NCBI RefSeq assembly: GCF_016406145.1
Contig: NZ_CP066306.1
Location: 3,782,001 to 3,846,000 of the forward strand
DNA: 64,000 bases
Direction: 5' to 3'
Source of the DNA: Pseudomonas putida
GTDB taxonomy: Bacteria > Pseudomonadota > Gammaproteobacteria > Pseudomonadales > Pseudomonadaceae
The notes under the pieces were generated by a model. That model did no database searches. It was not told where the DNA came from and worked only from the letters and a program-made list of their open reading frames with translations. A program made the position numbers and the translations under genes. Below, piece after piece: positions 47,066 to 56,325 of the stretch. Each line of letters opens with the position of its first letter. Position 1 is the stretch's first letter.

Positions 47066-48024
47066 GCCTTTCGCCCGCCGAGTTGCAGGCCATCAGTGCA
47101 GCCGCCCGCTGGTACGCGAGCCTGCAGTCTGGCATCGCCACCGACGCCGATCGCAGCGCCTGGAACGACTGGCTGGCTGCCGACCCTGTCCATCGCCAAG
47201 CCTGGCAGCGGATGACCGCTGTGGGTGAGCAGATGGCAAGCGTGCCGGCCGCGCTGGCCGCACCGGCCCTGCGCGGAGCCGCCCGTTCCCGCCGGCAACT
47301 GTTACGCAGCGTAGTGGTATTGGTGCCAGCCACCTCACTGGGCTGGCTGGGGTGCAATAGCAACAGCTCGCAACAGCTGTTTGCCGATTACCGCACCGCA
47401 GTGGGTGAGCGCCGTGCCTTTCGTTTGGCCGATGGCAGTTCACTGCTGCTCAACACCGACACTTCTGTAAACCTCAAGTACGACGGCCAGCAACGGGTGC
47501 TGGAACTGCTCCGCGGTGAAATTCTGGTGTCGACGGCTACCGACCCAGCACAGCGACCATTCAAGGTAAGCACCACTCATGGCGAGGTCCGGGCGCTGGG
47601 CACGCGCTTTATCGTTCGCACACAAGCGCTGGGCGGTGAGGTGGCAGTCCTGGAGAAAGCGGTAGAAGTCAGAGCGTCCAGCAGCCCATTGACAGTGCGC
47701 GTTGAGGCCGGGCAATCCATCGCCTTCACCGACCTCACGATGGGGCAGCTACGCCGTAATGACGCTACGGTGGGCGCCTGGCAACACGGCAGCATCATTG
47801 CCCTTGATCGCCCCCTGGTCGAACTGCTTTCCGACCTGTCGCGCTACCGCACCGGCGTACTGCGCTGTGATCCGCGAATTGCGCACCTGAGGGTCTCCGG
47901 CTCGTTTCCAATCGATGACACCGACCTGGCGTTGGCGGCGCTGGAAAGCGGGCTTTCATTACGCGTCACGCGTTACAGCCGTTTCTGGGTCACTGTGTCG
48001 CCTCCTGCCGTCCCGCCTCAGTAA
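47062..48024 (+). CDS. FecR-like transmembrane regulator (anti-sigma/activator)
   Basis: The 320-residue protein has the N-terminal cytoplasmic DUF4880 segment (AARWYASLQSG..RSAWNDWLAADPVHRQAWQRM), a single membrane span near residues 80-105 (RSVVVLVPATSLGWLGC), and a periplasmic FecR domain (VGERRAFRLADGSSLLLNTD, GEVRALGTRFIVRTQ) with an STN-like C-terminus. It passes the siderophore-bound signal of the TonB receptor to the sigma factor. The start at 47062 overlaps the sigma gene by 4 bases; the longer frame in this phase is not coding. Confidence 0.92.
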   Translation: MSLSPAELQAISAAARWYASLQSGIATDADRSAWNDWLAADPVHRQAWQRMTAVGEQMASVPAALAAPALRGAARSRRQLLRSVVVLVPATSLGWLGCNSNSSQQLFADYRTAVGERRAFRLADGSSLLLNTDTSVNLKYDGQQRVLELLRGEILVSTATDPAQRPFKVSTTHGEVRALGTRFIVRTQALGGEVAVLEKAVEVRASSSPLTVRVEAGQSIAFTDLTMGQLRRNDATVGAWQHGSIIALDRPLVELLSDLSRYRTGVLRCDPRIAHLRVSGSFPIDDTDLALAALESGLSLRVTRYSRFWVTVSPPAVPPQ

Positions 48025-48070
48025 TTTAAAAATTCTTTTTTGCACTTTTCTTACGCATCGTTCGGCTCAT
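48024..48070 (+). promoter_or_regulatory. Candidate FecI-type ECF promoter of the receptor gene
   Basis: An A/T-rich block with AAAAATTC and a T run (48024-48050) precedes CGTTCGGCTC (48059-48068), 41-87 bases before the receptor start. This resembles iron-starvation sigma promoters in Pseudomonas (AAAT-like upstream element, CGT downstream element). Assignment rests on resemblance and position only. Confidence 0.4.
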
Positions 48071-48110
48071 CCCCCATTGGGTTTCATCGATCATTTTCAG
48101 GGGGATTAGG

Positions 48111-50588
48111 ATGTCTGAGGTATTCAAGCGTGGTCGTCTGGCGACCGCGGTAAAAGTCGCGCTGCTGGCCGTAACCACTGTCGGAGCCTGGTCCACAGCA
48201 ACGGTCGAGGCAGCCGTGGCGACCCAGCACAGCGCAGTGCGGTCGTTCGACATCCCTGGTGGCAGCCTGACCGAAGTCCTTGGTCACTTCGCCAGCGCGG
48301 CGGGGGCGGCGATTTCGTTTGATGCCAGGCAAACAGACGGCTTTAGCTCCTCTGGGCTCAAAGGTGCCTTCGGCGTCATTGAAGGCTTTAGCCGGATTCT
48401 GGCCGGCAGCGGCCTGCAAGCCGAGCCACAAGCCAACGGCACGTATGTGCTGCGGGAAGTGCCTTCCGCTGGTTCGGCAATGGAACTTGGAGCCACCAAC
48501 ATCACTGGCCAGGTGCTGGGCGCCACGACAGAGAACAGCGGCTCGTACACCACGGGCGCGGTCACCATCGGCAAAGGTGAGCACTCGCTCAAAGAGACGC
48601 CACAGTCGGTCACGGTAATGACCCGCAAGATGATGGACGACCAGAACCTGTACACCATCGACCAGGTCATGGAGAAGACGCCCGGTATTACTGTGTACGA
48701 CTCGACCATGGGTGGCAAATACTTCTATTCACGCGGGTTCCGCATGTCGGGCCAGTATCAGTACGACGGTGTGCCGCTGGACATGGGCAACCTCTATGTC
48801 CAGGCCGACAGTTTCAGCAGCGACATGGCGTACTACGACCGGGTCGAAGTACTGCGCGGCGCAGCGGGCATGATGAAAGGCTCCGGAGGCACTGCGGGCG
48901 GGGTGAATTTCGTGCGCAAGCGCGGCCTGGCAGCTGCGCATACCGACATCACCCTGTCCGGCGGCAGTTGGGACAACTACCGCGGCCAGCTGGACACCGG
49001 CGGCCCGCTGAACGCATCCGGCACTCTGCGCGGCCGGGCGGTGATCGCCGAACAGAGCCGCCACTACTTCGTGGACGACGCCAACCGCAAAGATCAGGTG
49101 TATTACGGTGCGCTCGACTTCGATCTGAATGCCGATACCACCCTGGGGCTGGGCGTTGCCTATGAAGACGTGGATGCCAACCCATGCTGGGGTGGCCTGC
49201 CGCGCTATCGGGATCGCAGCGACTTGAAGCTGAGCCGCTCAACCTGCCTGGACCCCTCATGGAACACCTGGCGCAGCCAGCGCACCACCGTGTTCAGTGA
49301 CGTGTCCCATCAGCTTGACGAAGACTGGAAACTCAAGGTTGCCAGCGTCTATACGAAGAACACCCAAGACATCAAGTACGCGTTTGCCTCAGGTGCAGTG
49401 ACGCCCGGTACCAATACCACTGGCATGCTGGGCAGCATGTATGACTACGACCAGGTCGATTACGGCCTGGACGCCTACGTCGATGGCACATTCGATGCGT
49501 TTGGCCAACAACACGAACTGGTGCTGGGCATGAATGCGAGCCGTTCGAACAAGGACGACTTCTACTCAGTGGCCTTTCTGCCGCAGCGCCAGAATGTATT
49601 CAACCCCGACAAGTTCATCCCTGAGCCCGACGACAGCTACTTCATAGACAACTCATCTCGCGGCGGGCCGGTGAAGTCCAAGACTACACAAAAAGGCCTC
49701 TACTCGACCCTGCGTTTGAAACTGGCCGACCCACTGACCCTGGTGGTTGGCGGCCGGGTGAGCTGGTACACCTCCACGACCGACTCCGACTTTATCAATA
49801 CCGGTACGTCGGAGCATTCCAGCACCCGCGAGACCGGGCAGGTCACGCCCTTCGCCGGCGTACTGCTGGACTTGAACGAAAACCTCACCGCTTACGCCAG
49901 TTACTCGGACATCTTCACTCCACAAGGCAATTACCGGTCTGAAGACGGATCCGCGCTCAAGCCGCTTGTGGGCCAGAGCTATGAATTGGGGATCAAGGGG
50001 GCCTGGCTGGAGGGGCGACTGAACGGCGCCTTCAACCTGTTCCGTACTATTCAGAAAGACCAGGCGCAGACCGATTATAACTCGTCATGCCCGTCATCCG
50101 ATGGTTACTGCTACGTCAACGCCGGCAAGGTACGTGCGCAAGGTTTCGAGGCGGAGCTCAGCGGGGAAATCATCGAGCGCCTGCAACTGCTTGCGGGATA
50201 CACCTACACCCAGACCAAGACCCTGGACGACATCGATAGCAGCCTGAACGGTGCGGCGTTCAACAGCTACGTGCCTCGGCATGTGTTGCGCCTGTGGGGC
50301 GAGTACACCCTGAGCGGCGCGTTTGAACGGTTGTCTATCGGTGCCGGGGTCAACGCGCAAAGCGACAACTTCCGCGTCTCGCCCGCCAGTGGCGAAAAAA
50401 TCGACCAGGCAGGCTATGCGATCTGGAATGGCCGTATCGGTTATCGCATCGATGACACCTGGTCGGTAGCGCTCAACGGTAACAACCTGTTCGACAAGCG
50501 CTACTACACCAGCATCGGCACCGAAACCTTCGGCAACTATTACGGTGAGCCACGCAACTTCATGGTATCGGTCAAAGCCAGTTTCTGA
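48111..50588 (+). CDS. TonB-dependent siderophore receptor with signalling (STN) domain
   Basis: The 825-residue outer-membrane protein should import a ferric siderophore and signal its presence. After a signal peptide (about 35 residues) comes an STN domain (RSFDIPGGSLTEVLGHFASA, SGLKGAFGVIEGFSRILAGS; about 45-105), then the plug (LKETPQSVTVMTRKMMDD, VEVLRGAAGMMKGSGGTAGG) and a 22-strand barrel, ending in the sorting signal NFMVSVKASF. The pattern is closest to FpvA/FoxA-type receptors; the siderophore cannot be named. The STN domain contacts the FecR-like protein encoded just upstream. Confidence 0.93.
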   Translation: MSEVFKRGRLATAVKVALLAVTTVGAWSTATVEAAVATQHSAVRSFDIPGGSLTEVLGHFASAAGAAISFDARQTDGFSSSGLKGAFGVIEGFSRILAGSGLQAEPQANGTYVLREVPSAGSAMELGATNITGQVLGATTENSGSYTTGAVTIGKGEHSLKETPQSVTVMTRKMMDDQNLYTIDQVMEKTPGITVYDSTMGGKYFYSRGFRMSGQYQYDGVPLDMGNLYVQADSFSSDMAYYDRVEVLRGAAGMMKGSGGTAGGVNFVRKRGLAAAHTDITLSGGSWDNYRGQLDTGGPLNASGTLRGRAVIAEQSRHYFVDDANRKDQVYYGALDFDLNADTTLGLGVAYEDVDANPCWGGLPRYRDRSDLKLSRSTCLDPSWNTWRSQRTTVFSDVSHQLDEDWKLKVASVYTKNTQDIKYAFASGAVTPGTNTTGMLGSMYDYDQVDYGLDAYVDGTFDAFGQQHELVLGMNASRSNKDDFYSVAFLPQRQNVFNPDKFIPEPDDSYFIDNSSRGGPVKSKTTQKGLYSTLRLKLADPLTLVVGGRVSWYTSTTDSDFINTGTSEHSSTRETGQVTPFAGVLLDLNENLTAYASYSDIFTPQGNYRSEDGSALKPLVGQSYELGIKGAWLEGRLNGAFNLFRTIQKDQAQTDYNSSCPSSDGYCYVNAGKVRAQGFEAELSGEIIERLQLLAGYTYTQTKTLDDIDSSLNGAAFNSYVPRHVLRLWGEYTLSGAFERLSIGAGVNAQSDNFRVSPASGEKIDQAGYAIWNGRIGYRIDDTWSVALNGNNLFDKRYYTSIGTETFGNYYGEPRNFMVSVKASF

Positions 50589-50631
50589 TGCTGACGCTGT
50601 CATGACAGCCTTTCGGAACGGCCGATGTTAC

Positions 50632-51984
50632 TCAGGCTTGGACAGCGCGGCCCTCCACTGCTTCGCTGTCAGCCACCATCCCCTCCCGCATCCGCTGCGC
50701 ATCGCGGCTGAAACACCGCGACGCGGCCAGCAGAAACACCATGGTCAACATAAGCGCCACCGGTATCAGGTACATCGCGTCGTGCAACCCCTGGGCTTTG
50801 AACGCCTCGCTCATCATCGCCTCCCCTGCTGCGTTCATGGCTGCAACGGCAAAATGGTCCGACAGCCCGCCGACCACCACCGGCCCCAATCCACCGCCAA
50901 GCAGATACAGCCCGGCAAAATACAGCGCCATGGCCGTGGCACGCAGGCGGGGCTGCACCACGTCCTGGATGGCGGTGTACACGCAGGTGTAGAAGTTGTA
51001 CGAGAACAGCCAGCCCACGCCGAACAGTGCCACGAACAGGCCCAGCTCGATCCGCCCGGCGTGCAGCGCCCAGGCGGTGGCCAGCGTGGCGACCAGCATG
51101 CTCAGCACGGCGAACATCAGCCGGCCATTGGCAAAGCGCTGATGCACCTTGTCGGCCACCCAGCCACCAAGGGTAAGGCCTACCAAGCCAGTCACACCGA
51201 CTATGACCCCGGTGGCGACTGCGGCTTGTTGCAGTTGCAGCTCGAAGTACCGCTGCAGCATGGGCACCATGAACGAGTTGCAGGCGTACGAAGCAAAGTT
51301 GAACGTAAGGCCGGCGAGCACCAGCCAGGCGAAGGTGGGCACGCTAAGTACGCGGCGCAGGGGCCGGTCCAGTGGAGCCTGGGAGACGGCTACGGTTTCT
51401 GCCGCGCCGCGTGCCGGTTCGCGAATCAGGAACAGGAACAGCGCCAGCACCACACCCGGTACTGCGGCAATGAAGAAAGGTGCGCGCCAGCTGCCGAAGG
51501 CCTGCACCATGGCGCCGATGGTGAAGAAGGCAAGCAACAGGCCCAGCGGCAGGCCGAGCATGAAGATACCCATCGCCCTTGCCCGCCGCTCGGCAGGGAA
51601 CAGGTCTCCGATAAGCGAATTGGCGGCGGGCGCATAGCTGGCTTCACCGATGCCCACCCCCATGCGCACCAGCAGAAAGCTCCAGAAGCTCCCAACCATG
51701 CCGTTGACTGCCGTCAGCCCGCTCCACGCCATCAGGCCCCAGCCCATCAGCCGGCTGCGCGAGCCGGTGTCGGCCAGCCGTGCCAATGGCAGGCCAGCGA
51801 TGGCATAGACCAGCGTGAAGGCTGTGCCGATCAGGCCGATCTGGAAGTCGCTCAGATGCCACTCCAAGCGAATCGGTTCGATGATGATGGCGGGTATCGT
51901 GCGATCAAAGAAATTGAACAGGTTGGCCAGGAACAGCAGGAACAGGATGCGCCAGGCGTTGGTCGCTTGGATGGCGGTTGGCAT
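50632..51984 (-). CDS. MFS transporter (Spinster-type)
   Basis: The 450-residue inner-membrane protein has twelve predicted helices. The first helices contain NLFNFFDRTIPAIIIEPIRL and GLPLARLADTGSRSRLMGWG (the conserved loop 2-3 motif), and GIGEASYAPAANSLIGDLFP is typical of the spinster-like branch of the major facilitator family. Substrate unknown; the gene is convergent with the siderophore receptor, so export or import of a siderophore-related compound is possible but not shown. The start at 51984 follows GAGGGACC. Confidence 0.88.
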   Translation of the reverse strand: MPTAIQATNAWRILFLLFLANLFNFFDRTIPAIIIEPIRLEWHLSDFQIGLIGTAFTLVYAIAGLPLARLADTGSRSRLMGWGLMAWSGLTAVNGMVGSFWSFLLVRMGVGIGEASYAPAANSLIGDLFPAERRARAMGIFMLGLPLGLLLAFFTIGAMVQAFGSWRAPFFIAAVPGVVLALFLFLIREPARGAAETVAVSQAPLDRPLRRVLSVPTFAWLVLAGLTFNFASYACNSFMVPMLQRYFELQLQQAAVATGVIVGVTGLVGLTLGGWVADKVHQRFANGRLMFAVLSMLVATLATAWALHAGRIELGLFVALFGVGWLFSYNFYTCVYTAIQDVVQPRLRATAMALYFAGLYLLGGGLGPVVVGGLSDHFAVAAMNAAGEAMMSEAFKAQGLHDAMYLIPVALMLTMVFLLAASRCFSRDAQRMREGMVADSEAVEGRAVQA

Positions 51985-52118
51985 AGTCAGGTCCCTCGTT
52001 ATTGTTGTTCGGGGCTTCCAGCACGCCACACGAATCTAGAGGGGGAACTGCGCATCGTCTGTCACCATTGACCGCGCTGATATCGAGCGATGCCCGGTGA
52101 GCAGTACGCTGGCCCGGT

Positions 52119-53417
52119 TCAACGCAAATCCTGACTCACTCGCTCTACAGCGTTCACCACACCCGTCGCGCCCTGCAAGATCACGCCAATCGCCTCACCT
52201 GCCTGCGAGGCGAGCTGCAGGCTCTGCGTGGCGTGATCCCGGCTGGTTTCTATCTCGCCAACGGCCTGGCTAGCGAGCGTCTGGTTGTGCGCCACCACCG
52301 AGACGATCTCATCGGTAGCCGTGCTGGTGCGCGCCGCCAGTTTTCGCACTTCGTCGGCAACTACGGCAAACCCCCTGCCCTGCTCGCCGGCGCGGGCTGC
52401 TTCGATGGCTGCGTTGAGCGCGAGCAGATTGGTCTGCGCAGCGATGCCGCCGATGGTCTGGACGATCGAACTGATCAACACCGATTGCTCGCCCAGTGCA
52501 GTGATCGTCGTGCCGGCCGATTGCAGTTGCCGGGTCATGCCCTGCATGGTCTGCTCCACTTGCTGCACCACCGCCGCGCCCTCAGACGCTCCGCCAACGG
52601 TATTGCGGGACACCTCAAGCGCCATCTGCGCGGCCTGTTTGATGGCCTCTTCGCGCTGGACCTGTGCGGTAACCACCGAGGCGAACTTGACCACCCGCAC
52701 CAATTTTCCCTGCGCATCATTCACCGGGTTGTAACTCGCTTCCAGCCACACTTCGTTCCCGTGCCGGTCCAGGCGGCGAAAACGGCCGGTGACGTAGCGG
52801 CCGGTATTGAGCGTTCGCCAGAATTCTGCATATGCCGGGCTGGCGGTATCTTCTGCGCAGCAAAACATACGGTGATGCTTACCCACCACTTCATCCAGAC
52901 GGTATCCCATGCCCGCCAGGAAGGTGTCATTGGCGGCCAGCACATTGCCTGCCAGATCGAACTGGATGACCGCGCTGGAGCGCAACAACGCGTCGAGCAG
53001 CGCCTGGTTCTCCCGAGCCAGCCCGACCTCTTTGGACACGTCGCGCCCGTATGCGCGGACCTCGCATACCCGCCCTTGTGCATCCAACCGCGGATACCAG
53101 CCCAGGCGCCACCACGCCGACTTGCCATTGGCCGCATTCAGGCTCATGTCATCGTGCAGCGGCACACCATTGGCAAGCGCGCTGGCCAACCCGCGCAAGG
53201 CCTCTGCGGGAAGCCACTGCCTCAGGTAAGTGCCGGTCAAGGCATCCACAGTGACGCCGAACGCAGCAGCACTGGAAATGTTGCAGTCGACGATCCGCCA
53301 ATCGGCGTCGAGCCGCAGAAAAAAACCCGCCTGCTCTATCTGCTCCAGGCATTGCCGAAGGCTTTCCAGTTCGCGTTCACGCTCGGCGAGCGTGGTTTTC
53401 AATTGCCGGTTGAACAT
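52119..53417 (-). CDS. Soluble methyl-accepting chemoreceptor with two PAS domains (BdlA-like)
   Basis: The 432-residue protein has no membrane segment. Two PAS domains (about residues 20-110 and 130-230; [40 protein letters not shown]) precede a chemoreceptor signalling domain (QTLA...), with the conserved tip [20 protein letters not shown] and [20 protein letters not shown]. The architecture matches BdlA of P. aeruginosa, which mediates biofilm dispersion, and soluble redox/energy receptors of the Aer type. It lies 32 bases after a GAF-GGDEF-EAL gene on the same strand, so the two are likely cotranscribed and functionally linked. Confidence 0.9.
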   Translation of the reverse strand: MFNRQLKTTLAERERELESLRQCLEQIEQAGFFLRLDADWRIVDCNISSAAAFGVTVDALTGTYLRQWLPAEALRGLASALANGVPLHDDMSLNAANGKSAWWRLGWYPRLDAQGRVCEVRAYGRDVSKEVGLARENQALLDALLRSSAVIQFDLAGNVLAANDTFLAGMGYRLDEVVGKHHRMFCCAEDTASPAYAEFWRTLNTGRYVTGRFRRLDRHGNEVWLEASYNPVNDAQGKLVRVVKFASVVTAQVQREEAIKQAAQMALEVSRNTVGGASEGAAVVQQVEQTMQGMTRQLQSAGTTITALGEQSVLISSIVQTIGGIAAQTNLLALNAAIEAARAGEQGRGFAVVADEVRKLAARTSTATDEIVSVVAHNQTLASQAVGEIETSRDHATQSLQLASQAGEAIGVILQGATGVVNAVERVSQDLR

Positions 53418-53449
53418 GCTGGCACCTGCTGAGAATAGCGACGAATAAG

Positions 53450-55228
53450 TCAAATCTGCGACCTGCGGAGCCGGTTGTTGCAGTACCACGTCTGGAAGGC
53501 GGCCAGTGGCATGGGCCTTGCCAGGTAATAGCCCTGCGCCTGGGTACAGCCCCAGGCCTTGGCACAGGTGAGCTGTTCAGCGGTTTCGATGCCTTCGGCC
53601 ACAACCTGGTAACCGAGCTGGTTAGCCAACCCCACCAGCGACTGCACCAATAGGAGGTCCTTGGCACTGTGCGTGGCTTTCTGGATCAACGAGCGGTCCA
53701 GTTTCACTAGGGTGGCAGGAATGCGGCTGAGGTAGGCCCAGTTGCTATAGCCGGTACCAAAGTCATCGATGGCGATGTCGATCCCGGCCTGACGTGCACG
53801 CAGCAACTGCCGGCGCACTTCTTCGGGTTGCTCGATCAGCACGCTTTCAGTGAACTCCAGTTGCAGGCGCCATGGCGCGATGGCCCTGTGCTGGAGCTCG
53901 GCAAGCAAGGTGTCCATGAATACTGCGTTCTCCAGGTCGCGCGCGGTGACATTCATACTGATGCGCAAGTCCGGCGCCTGAGCGTGTTGCAGGATGTTCA
54001 ACACCGCGCGCATCACCCACAGGCTGATCGAGGCTATCAGCGCAGTTTTCTCGGCCAGGGCGATGAACTCGGCAGGGGAAATATCCCCCAATTGCGGATG
54101 ACGCCAGCGCAACAGCGCTTCAGCGCTGTTGCAGGTATGGCCTTGCAGTTCGACTCGCGGCTGCAGGTGCAGGCTGAGCTCGTCATCGCTCTGCAGCGCT
54201 GCCCCCAGTGAGGACAGCAAGGAGAAGGCCCTGCGCTGCGCGGCGTCCACCTCCGGCTGATAGTGCGCGCAGCGGCTAGGGTTGCCACGGGCTGCGTCAG
54301 CGGCGCCCACCGCACGGCGCAACCAGTCAAGGCTGCCATCGTCGTCGCAGCGGGTGACCGGCGAAATACCGACCGCAGCATCCAGGAGCACGGGAATCTG
54401 ATGACACTGCACAGGGTCGCTCAGCGCACCGATTACCCGCGCGCACATTGCCAGAGGGTGCTGATGCACGATGACGGCAAACCGGGTGGGGCTGATCTTG
54501 TACAACGCAAGGTCCGGGTCAAGCTGGCTGACGATCAGGTCTTTCACCTGAAGGGTCAGATCGTGGGCGAAGTTGTAGCCCAACACCTTGATCATGTGCG
54601 TAAGCACCTGCGCCGGCATGATGTCGAACACCACCACGGTCAGGGCATCATGGCGTTCAAGACGCGTCTGCACGTCGCATTCAAGTTTTACCCGATTGAA
54701 CAGCCCAGTCGGCTGGTCGTAGAAATTTCGATGGCGTATACCGGCAATGATCTGCACTGCCATGTCTGCGAACGCCTGCAACATACCGCGCTGAGCATCA
54801 TCCATGGCCTCACGCGGGACCGTATCGATGATGCAGAAACTGCCAATCGCGACCTGTTTGTCCACCAGCAGCGGAGCGCCGCAATAGTAGCGAATGCCGG
54901 GCGCACCGGTGACCAGCGGGTTTTCGGCAAAGCGCGGGTCCTGCGTCGCATCCAGTACTTCCAGCGGCTGCGCCTGAAGAATGGTATGGGCACAGAACGC
55001 CACATCCCGCGGCGTGCTGTCGGCCTCCAATGCGGTCTTGGCCATGAACCACTGCTGGCACTCGCTGACGATCGAGATCAGGCACATCGGGGCATTGAAG
55101 TAACGGCCGGCCCATTCGACCAGTGTGCGCAGCTCGGTGCTGCAGTCCTGGTGCGCAACACACCATTCGGCGACCGCAGCCAAGCGCTGCTCTTCATTGG
55201 ACGGCATAGGGGCGACATTCATGTTCAT
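53450..55228 (-). CDS. Cyclic-di-GMP phosphodiesterase: GAF - degenerate GGDEF - EAL
   Basis: The protein (592 residues from ATG 55228) should break down cyclic di-GMP. The N-terminal GAF sensor spans about 15-165 ([37 protein letters not shown]). A GGDEF-like domain follows ([12 protein letters not shown]) but its active site reads SPTRF instead of GGDEF, so it cannot make c-di-GMP. The EAL domain (about 345-590) is intact: [43 protein letters not shown]. The start at 55228 has AGGTGAA before it; an alternative ATG at 55276 is only weakly supported. The downstream chemoreceptor makes a joint motility/biofilm role likely. Confidence 0.88.
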   Translation of the reverse strand: MNMNVAPMPSNEEQRLAAVAEWCVAHQDCSTELRTLVEWAGRYFNAPMCLISIVSECQQWFMAKTALEADSTPRDVAFCAHTILQAQPLEVLDATQDPRFAENPLVTGAPGIRYYCGAPLLVDKQVAIGSFCIIDTVPREAMDDAQRGMLQAFADMAVQIIAGIRHRNFYDQPTGLFNRVKLECDVQTRLERHDALTVVVFDIMPAQVLTHMIKVLGYNFAHDLTLQVKDLIVSQLDPDLALYKISPTRFAVIVHQHPLAMCARVIGALSDPVQCHQIPVLLDAAVGISPVTRCDDDGSLDWLRRAVGAADAARGNPSRCAHYQPEVDAAQRRAFSLLSSLGAALQSDDELSLHLQPRVELQGHTCNSAEALLRWRHPQLGDISPAEFIALAEKTALIASISLWVMRAVLNILQHAQAPDLRISMNVTARDLENAVFMDTLLAELQHRAIAPWRLQLEFTESVLIEQPEEVRRQLLRARQAGIDIAIDDFGTGYSNWAYLSRIPATLVKLDRSLIQKATHSAKDLLLVQSLVGLANQLGYQVVAEGIETAEQLTCAKAWGCTQAQGYYLARPMPLAAFQTWYCNNRLRRSQI

Positions 55229-55629
55229 TTCACCTGCCCCTATCGGAATGGCAACAAGGTTATGGCTATGGGCCATTACTGAGACTTCATCACTCCTTTG
55301 AACGTTCCGCGCTCCTGCGAGGAAATCAACAGTACCGACAAAACTTGTACAAATCCAGAGCGCTGTACAATTTTTTATTCTTAGCAAAGACTTATTCGCC
55401 GTGAATACGGCAAATTCCCGGCTGCATACCTGTACAAAATAAAATTGGCGTACAAAGAAAAGAACGGCGTTGCCCTAAGGCAACGCCTGACACGGAAGCG
55501 TAAATGGGGGCGATGTTGCTGAGCGAAAACGCTCAGTTGGCTGATGGCTGCGACCATTCAGAGGAGAGGGAGCAAGGGAGGGCGTTTCATGGTGCGCAAC
55601 AACGAAGGTGCAGCTTGACCGACAAGGCC
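55229..55629. other. Intergenic region between the EAL gene and kdpE with four TGTACAA half-sites
   Basis: No gene is seen in these 401 bases. TGTACAA occurs at 55346-55352, 55364-55370 and 55431-55437, and the close copy CGTACAA at 55449-55455. The copies form two pairs with exactly 18 bases between corresponding positions. The first is part of the perfect palindrome TTGTACAA. The region is A/T-rich for this genome. It probably holds the promoter of the EAL/chemoreceptor operon. The kdpE terminator occupies 55454-55487. Confidence 0.6.
55454..55487 (-). terminator. Terminator of the kdpDE transcript
   Basis: On the minus strand GGCGTTGCC and GGCAACGCC form a perfect 9-base-pair stem with loop TTAG, followed by GTTCTTTTCTTTG. 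It lies 143 bases after the kdpE stop codon and is the first clear hairpin downstream. Confidence 0.75.
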
Positions 55630-56325
55630 TTAGCAGGAAGGCGCAACCAGCCTGTACCCCACCCCGGCCTCGGTAATGATGAACCGCGGTGCTGTTGGAT
55701 CATCCCCCAGTTTCTGCCGCAAATGCCCCACTACAATCCGCAGATAATGGGTGTTCTCCACGTGCGTCGGGCCCCAGATATCCTTGAGCAACTGCTGCTG
55801 GGTAATCACCCGCCCCGGGTGCCCGGCAAGTTGCGCCAGCAACGCATATTCCTTGCGGGTCAGCGCCACCTCAGCGCCCTCAAGCGTCACCTTGCGAAAT
55901 GCGAAGTCCACAGTCAAAGGCCCGAAGCTCGCCGTCACCTCGCTCCCGCCCGCTTGCGGCACCTGGCGCAACAACGCACGTATCCTGGCCAGAAACTCCT
56001 GGATGCCGAACGGCTTGGTCACATAGTCATTGGCCCCGCTATCCAGCGCATCGACCTTTTGCAGTTCGTTGGCACGCACCGACAGCACCATCACCGGCAC
56101 CGCACTCCACTCACGCAACTCGCGCAGCACTTGTTGGCCGTCCATGTCAGGCAAGCCGAGGTCAAGCACCACCAGGTCAGGCTTGGCCAAGGCAGCCTGG
56201 GCCAGCCCTTCGCTACCGGTGGCCGCCTCGATTACCTTGTAGCCTTGTGAGGCCAGGCTGATGCGCAGGAACTTGCGGATCTGCGGTTCGTCGTCAATGA
56301 CCAGGAGGGTGGCAGACTGGCTCAT
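55630..56325 (-). CDS. kdpE: Response regulator KdpE
   Basis: KdpE activates the kdp promoter when phosphorylated by KdpD. The 231-residue product has the receiver domain with phospho-acceptor Asp in LVVLDLGLPDMDG, the acidic pair in VIDDEPQ, lysine in YVTKPFGIQE, and an OmpR-type winged helix at the C-terminus (LTRKEYALLAQLAGHPGRVI). The start at 56325 overlaps the kdpD stop by 4 bases, so the two are translationally coupled. Confidence 0.96.
   Translation of the reverse strand: MSQSATLLVIDDEPQIRKFLRISLASQGYKVIEAATGSEGLAQAALAKPDLVVLDLGLPDMDGQQVLRELREWSAVPVMVLSVRANELQKVDALDSGANDYVTKPFGIQEFLARIRALLRQVPQAGGSEVTASFGPLTVDFAFRKVTLEGAEVALTRKEYALLAQLAGHPGRVITQQQLLKDIWGPTHVENTHYLRIVVGHLRQKLGDDPTAPRFIITEAGVGYRLVAPSC

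Noticed and set aside
50596..50609. Palindrome GCTGTCATGACAGC between the receptor gene and the convergent MFS gene
   Set aside because: Too short for a stable terminator hairpin and no T run; no adjacent promoter to regulate.
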